From Gammaproteobacteria bacterium (GTDB lineage: Bacteria; Pseudomonadota; Gammaproteobacteria; Burkholderiales; Rhodocyclaceae), in assembly GCA_018828385.1 (NCBI GenBank), contig JAHJVE010000023.1, forward strand, positions 600,339 to 664,338: a stretch of DNA of 64,000 nucleotides. The letters run 5' to 3'. This document shows positions 60,956 through 64,000 of this stretch, one piece after another. The stretch's first letter is position 1; every line of letters starts with the position of its first letter. Position numbers and translations under genes: made by a program. The notes beneath the pieces were generated by a model. The model did not search any database. It was given only the letters and a program-made list of their open reading frames with translations, and was not told where the DNA came from.

Positions 60956-61165
60956 CTAAGCCGTCACATTGACCAGCGTACCGGTCTCCTGCCCCTGCGC
61001 ATTCTTCACTGGACGCGGCTGCTCCTCTGTGCGCTCGACACGTTCCTCTGGACGCGGCTCGCGCTTCTCTACCTGTTGAGCCTGTTGCGCCTGCTGGGTC
61101 TGTGTGGCCTGAGCATTCGAGTTCGTATAGGCACTAATATTGGAAGTTACTGATTGGATAGCCAT
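60956..61165 (-). CDS. Small charged protein with GQETGTLVNVTA tail
   Basis: Unrecognised 69-residue protein: MAIQSVTSNISAYTNSNAQA, a Gln/Ala run, a highly charged middle (EKREPRPEERVERTEEQPRP) and the same C-terminal GQETGTLVNVTA as the neighbour 36 bases downstream. No signal peptide or membrane helix. The ATG at 61165 is preceded by GAGG. The pair is probably one transcript. The tail resembles C-terminal tags I have seen on short proteins of unknown role; I cannot name a family with certainty. Confidence 0.65.
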   Translation of the reverse strand: MAIQSVTSNISAYTNSNAQATQTQQAQQAQQVEKREPRPEERVERTEEQPRPVKNAQGQETGTLVNVTA

Positions 61166-61659
61166 TTCTTCACCTCAAAACGAGAATTCCTGAACTAACT
61201 TTACACCATTCGTCAAAATATTCCAGAAGTATCCTCAGCAAGCAATACTCAAAAATCATCAAAATTAACAATCGAATCATGCTTTCAATAGCAGCATGCC
61301 TAAGGAAAAGCGGATCCAGACTTTATTACCAAAACTCCGGCACTATGTTCATAGTCTCCTGAACAACACAGTTCGGAAACCAGAAAGCATGAAGCCCATG
61401 CGTTTAAACATGGGCTTCTTGAACATTTGATCAAGGCACTGATGGCCCTTGTATTCGGCAATTTGCCGTTGGGATGCTACTCGGTATTCTCGTCAAGCTG
61501 CGGCGGACTATCAACCATAAAGCCTCCAGTCTTTTAACAAAAACCCCGTTCTGACGAAACCTGCCACCTGCCAGAACTCAATTTCAGAATACGCCCTTGA
61601 TTCGGAAAGTCCAGCCCATTTTTTAATAACCCGGACTTGCCATATTTTGGGCACCACGC
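61166..61659. other. AT-rich gene-poor stretch
   Basis: About 490 bases with no convincing gene. It contains a perfect 10-base hairpin GAAGCCCATG/CATGGGCTTC (61391-61418, loop of eight) without a T tract. The open frame at 61511-61765 lacks a ribosome site and protein-like character. A remnant of transferred DNA is possible. Confidence 0.5.
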
Positions 61660-61872
61660 CTAGGCCATACCTCCAGCAACAGATAATTGATGAGGCACCA
61701 AAGAACGCTCGGAAACAATCAGGCGCTTTCGTATCCCAGAACCGATCTTGCGCTCGACTTCCCACATGGCCATACCCTTGACCACCGCGACTTGCTCGAT
61801 GGCCGTTACGACATCACCCAGTTTGGTGCACAAATACTGAGCACCGCGTTCGATTGAAGACTTCACTTTCAT
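61660..61872 (-). CDS. Small hypothetical protein
   Basis: Possible 70-residue protein (MKVKSSIERGAQYLCTKLGD start), predicted helical and soluble, with VVTAIEQVAVVKGMAMWEVE in the middle. GGGAG lies about ten bases before the ATG. No family recognised and no neighbour in the same unit; it sits in an AT-rich stretch next to tRNA-Val, a common place for transferred or decaying genes. It may be spurious. Confidence 0.35.
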   Translation of the reverse strand: MKVKSSIERGAQYLCTKLGDVVTAIEQVAVVKGMAMWEVERKIGSGIRKRLIVSERSLVPHQLSVAGGMA

Positions 61873-62085
61873 TCGGCCAAATCTCCCGTGTTGTAGTTGC
61901 GTGATTTACCCTACTAAAGTTGCATCAGGCTTGAAAACAGGAATTTCCTTAGACCATCGATTGACGGCAAAACCTGAACATGGCGCCATGCAAGCGCGAT
62001 TGGTTCGAGTCCAGCCTAGCACTTCGAAATACAGCGTTTTGTATCAGTATGTAGCAGCACCCTTGTCTCATTACCAAAGCGCAAA

Positions 62086-62122
62086 AACAAAAAACCCGCA
62101 GAGCTTTGCGCTATGCGGGTTT
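62086..62122 (-). terminator. Terminator of tRNA-Val
   Basis: AAACCCGCA/TGCGGGTTT stem with a 13-base loop and T-rich end on the minus strand, 16 bases after the tRNA. Confidence 0.75.
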
Positions 62123-62137
62123 CCGGATTCTCAAGGA

Positions 62138-62212
62138 TGGTGGGCGGTACTGGGATCGAACCAGTGACCCCTGCCGTGTGAAGGCAGTGCTCTACCGCTG
62201 AGCTAACCGCCC
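62138..62212 (-). tRNA. tRNA-Val (CAC)
   Basis: Minus-strand cloverleaf: acceptor GGGCGGT/ACCGCCC, anticodon arm CTGCC-TTCACAC-GGCAG (anticodon CAC), TTCGATC T-loop, encoded CCA. Confidence 0.95.
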
Positions 62213-62307
62213 ACTTGAGAGGCGCGCATTTAACCATAAGTCGCCAAGCCGGTCAAACGTGGGTCGGCTAGAATAGCACCCTTTGTCCAGCATAGAACAC
62301 GCATCCC

Positions 62308-63702
62308 ATGAAGCCTGTCCGCACTCGTTTTGCTCCAAGCCCCACCGGTTTTCTCCATATTGGCGGCGCCCGCACCGCGCTGTTTTCCTGGGCCTATGCC
62401 CGACGTCACGGCGGAGCCTTCATTCTGCGCATCGAGGATACCGACGTTGCCCGTTCAACTCCGGAAGCCGTGCAGGCGATTCTGGACGGCATGCAGTGGC
62501 TTGGGCTGGAGCATGACGAAGGTCCGTTCTACCAGATGCAGCGCATGGACCGCTACAAAGAGGTCATCCAGCAGATGCTGGCGGCCGGTACCGCCTATTA
62601 CTGCTACACCAGTCGCGAAGAACTCGACGCCCTGCGTGCCGAGCAGGAAGCCAAGAAGGAAAAGCCGCGCTACGACGGTCGCTGGCGGCCCGACGCGGGC
62701 AAGATGCTGCCGACTCCGCCGGTCGACATCCCGCCAGTCGTTCGCTTCAAGAATCCGAAGGATGGCGTCGTCGCCTGGGACGACCAGGTCAAGGGTCGCA
62801 TCGAATTTGCCAACAGTGAGCTGGACGACCTGATCATCGCCCGCGCTGACGGCACGCCGACCTACAACTTCTGCGTCTGTGTCGACGACTGGGATATGGG
62901 CATCACCCACGTCATCCGCGGCGACGACCACGTTAACAACACACCCCGCCAGATCAACATCCTCGCCGCTTTAGGTGCCGAAGTGCCGACCTATGCCCAC
63001 CTGTCGATGATCCTCGGCGACGACGGCGCCAAGCTGTCAAAGCGCCATGGTGCCGTTTCGGTCATGCAATACGACGAGGACGGATTCCTGCCCGAGGCTG
63101 TTCTCAACTACCTCGCCCGCCTCGGCTGGTCACACGGCGATGAAGAAGTGTTCTCGCGTCAGCAGTTCGTTGAATGGTTCGACCTTGATCACATCACCGC
63201 CTCGGCCGCCCAGTTCAATACCGAAAAGCTGTTGTGGCTGAACCAGCACTACATGAAGCAGTTGCCCCCGTCCGAACTGGCACGCAAGGTCGAGGCCCGA
63301 CTGGCGACGCGGGGCATCGACACCAGCACCGGCCCTGAGCTTGAAAAAGCGGTCACTTTGTATGTTGACCGTAGCAATACGCTGAACGTGCTGGCCGATG
63401 CCGTCGAGGTCTTCTACAGCCAGGTCACGCCCAATCCGGAATTGCTCGCCCAGCACTTGTCGGCAGAAGCCCTTCCTGCCCTGGCCGATTTTGTGACCGG
63501 ACTCTCCACGGTGGCCTGGGAAACACCGGCTATCAGCGCATTGATCAAGGAAGTCATTGGCAAGCACGGTCTGAAAATGCCCAAACTGGCGATGCCGTTG
63601 CGGGTGATCCTGACCGGCCAGGCGCAGGCGCCTTCGGTTGATGCCCTGGTCGAGATGATCGGCCGCGACCGCGTTGTCGCAGCCCTGTCGAAACATCTCT
63701 GA
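62308..63702 (+). CDS. gltX: Glutamyl-tRNA synthetase
   Basis: Class I aminoacyl-tRNA synthetase of 464 residues charging tRNA-Glu. HIGH-type motif in [20 protein letters not shown], then [55 protein letters not shown] and the KMSKS-type loop as KLSKRHGA. Anticodon-binding domain follows from about residue 320. Length is normal. The start [15 protein letters not shown] is the usual one. A core copy of the dispersed repeat (GTTGACCGTAGCAATAC) lies at about 63365, read YVDRSN. Just downstream is a tRNA cluster including tRNA-Glu. Confidence 0.97.
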   Translation: MKPVRTRFAPSPTGFLHIGGARTALFSWAYARRHGGAFILRIEDTDVARSTPEAVQAILDGMQWLGLEHDEGPFYQMQRMDRYKEVIQQMLAAGTAYYCYTSREELDALRAEQEAKKEKPRYDGRWRPDAGKMLPTPPVDIPPVVRFKNPKDGVVAWDDQVKGRIEFANSELDDLIIARADGTPTYNFCVCVDDWDMGITHVIRGDDHVNNTPRQINILAALGAEVPTYAHLSMILGDDGAKLSKRHGAVSVMQYDEDGFLPEAVLNYLARLGWSHGDEEVFSRQQFVEWFDLDHITASAAQFNTEKLLWLNQHYMKQLPPSELARKVEARLATRGIDTSTGPELEKAVTLYVDRSNTLNVLADAVEVFYSQVTPNPELLAQHLSAEALPALADFVTGLSTVAWETPAISALIKEVIGKHGLKMPKLAMPLRVILTGQAQAPSVDALVEMIGRDRVVAALSKHL

Positions 63703-63719
63703 AAAATCGCGAAAGGCCC

Positions 63720-63748
63720 TTTACAAGGACCAATGAGGTCCCTATAAT
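63720..63748 (+). promoter_or_regulatory. Sigma-70 promoter of the tRNA cluster
   Basis: TTTACA, 17-base spacer, TATAAT, ending 18 bases before tRNA-Ala. Confidence 0.8.
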
Positions 63749-63766
63749 GCGGCCTTCTTTCGCGGC

Positions 63767-63842
<76 letters not shown>

Positions 63843-63866
63843 AAAGTGCGAAAGAAAACAGTCCGG

Positions 63867-63942
63867 GTCCCCATCGTCTAGAGGCCTAGGACACCGCCCT
63901 TTCACGGCGGTAACCGGGGTTCGAATCCCCGTGGGGACGCCA
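63867..63942 (+). tRNA. tRNA-Glu (TTC)
   Basis: Acceptor GTCCCCA/TGGGGAC, anticodon arm CCGCC-CTTTCAC-GGCGG (anticodon TTC), TTCGAAT T-loop, encoded CCA. Confidence 0.96.
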
Positions 63943-63959
63943 AGGTTTTGGTAGTAAAT

Positions 63960-64000
63960 GGAGTGGTAGTTCAGTTGGTTAGAATACCGGCCTGTCACGC
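63960..64000 (+). tRNA. tRNA-Asp (GTC), 3' part outside window
   Basis: Starts GGAGTGGTAGTTCAGTTGG and reaches the anticodon loop CTGTCAC (anticodon GTC) before the window ends. Matches the usual bacterial tRNA-Asp 5' half. Confidence 0.85.

Noticed and set aside
61511..61765. An 84-codon minus-strand frame
   Set aside because: It overlaps the somewhat better supported small gene at 61660-61872, has no ribosome site and has a composition (W, C, F, R) unlike a typical protein.
62016..62237. Minus-strand open frame over tRNA-Val
   Set aside because: Its middle is the tRNA itself; the predicted peptide is the usual tRNA read-through artefact.

Overview
The window is chromosomal DNA from a GC-rich betaproteobacterium, most likely of the Rhodocyclales (Dechloromonas/Azonexus-like). 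This rests on PEP-CTERM proteins with an EpsA-type LuxR regulator, a FadB/FadE-type beta-oxidation block with a TetR repressor, and overall gene style. The placement is inferred from protein families only; there is no rRNA in the window.

Left part (1-25 kb): a two-partner secretion pair (TpsB transporter and a very large TpsA exoprotein that runs off the left edge); a PstS-like periplasmic protein with a PEP-CTERM protein; an EpsA-like LuxR regulator and an ankyrin protein; a secretin with three pseudopilins (no ATPase or platform protein in view); then, on the plus strand, a surface/extracellular cluster of three PEP-CTERM proteins, a 5'-nucleotidase and a very large extracellular nuclease with an RTX-like end, followed by an exopolysaccharide-initiating sugar transferase. 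A 16-bp palindrome (TAGTCCGATCGGACTA and variants) occurs near the TpsB gene and two PEP-CTERM genes and is a candidate EpsA operator.

Middle (25-38 kb): tRNA-Thr, small membrane/periplasmic genes, a LysR regulator divergent from an extradiol dioxygenase, a cytochrome b561/YceI/YceI operon, and then a visibly AT-richer stretch with a Cache-PAS protein whose HD-GYP domain has lost its metal ligands, a LapG-like periplasmic cysteine protease, and what I read as a type XI (Slam/DUF560) secretion cassette: one outer-membrane TPR/barrel protein and two paralogous secreted cargo proteins.

Right part (38-60 kb) is on the minus strand and is dominated by fatty-acid degradation: two acyl-CoA dehydrogenases, a flavin oxidoreductase, FadD, two thiolases, two hydratase/3-hydroxyacyl-CoA dehydrogenase fusions, FadL, a DegV lipid-binding protein and a TetR regulator. 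Three related operator-like sequences lie before the TetR gene, the fadB-like gene and fadL. A GGDEF/EAL protein, a folate pair (FolA, FolB/X-like) and two small proteins with the same C-terminal tail follow. The last 2 kb carry tRNA-Val, gltX and a tRNA-Ala/Glu/(Asp) cluster.

Across the whole window runs a dispersed, roughly 35-bp sequence family (AT-rich block followed by GGTTGACCGTRGCAATC). At least 13 good copies and several core-only copies were found by eye, both between genes and inside conserved genes in different reading frames. It looks like a DNA-level element, perhaps comparable to DNA-uptake sequences, and is the most unusual signal here together with the type XI cassette. No CRISPR array or insertion sequence was seen.
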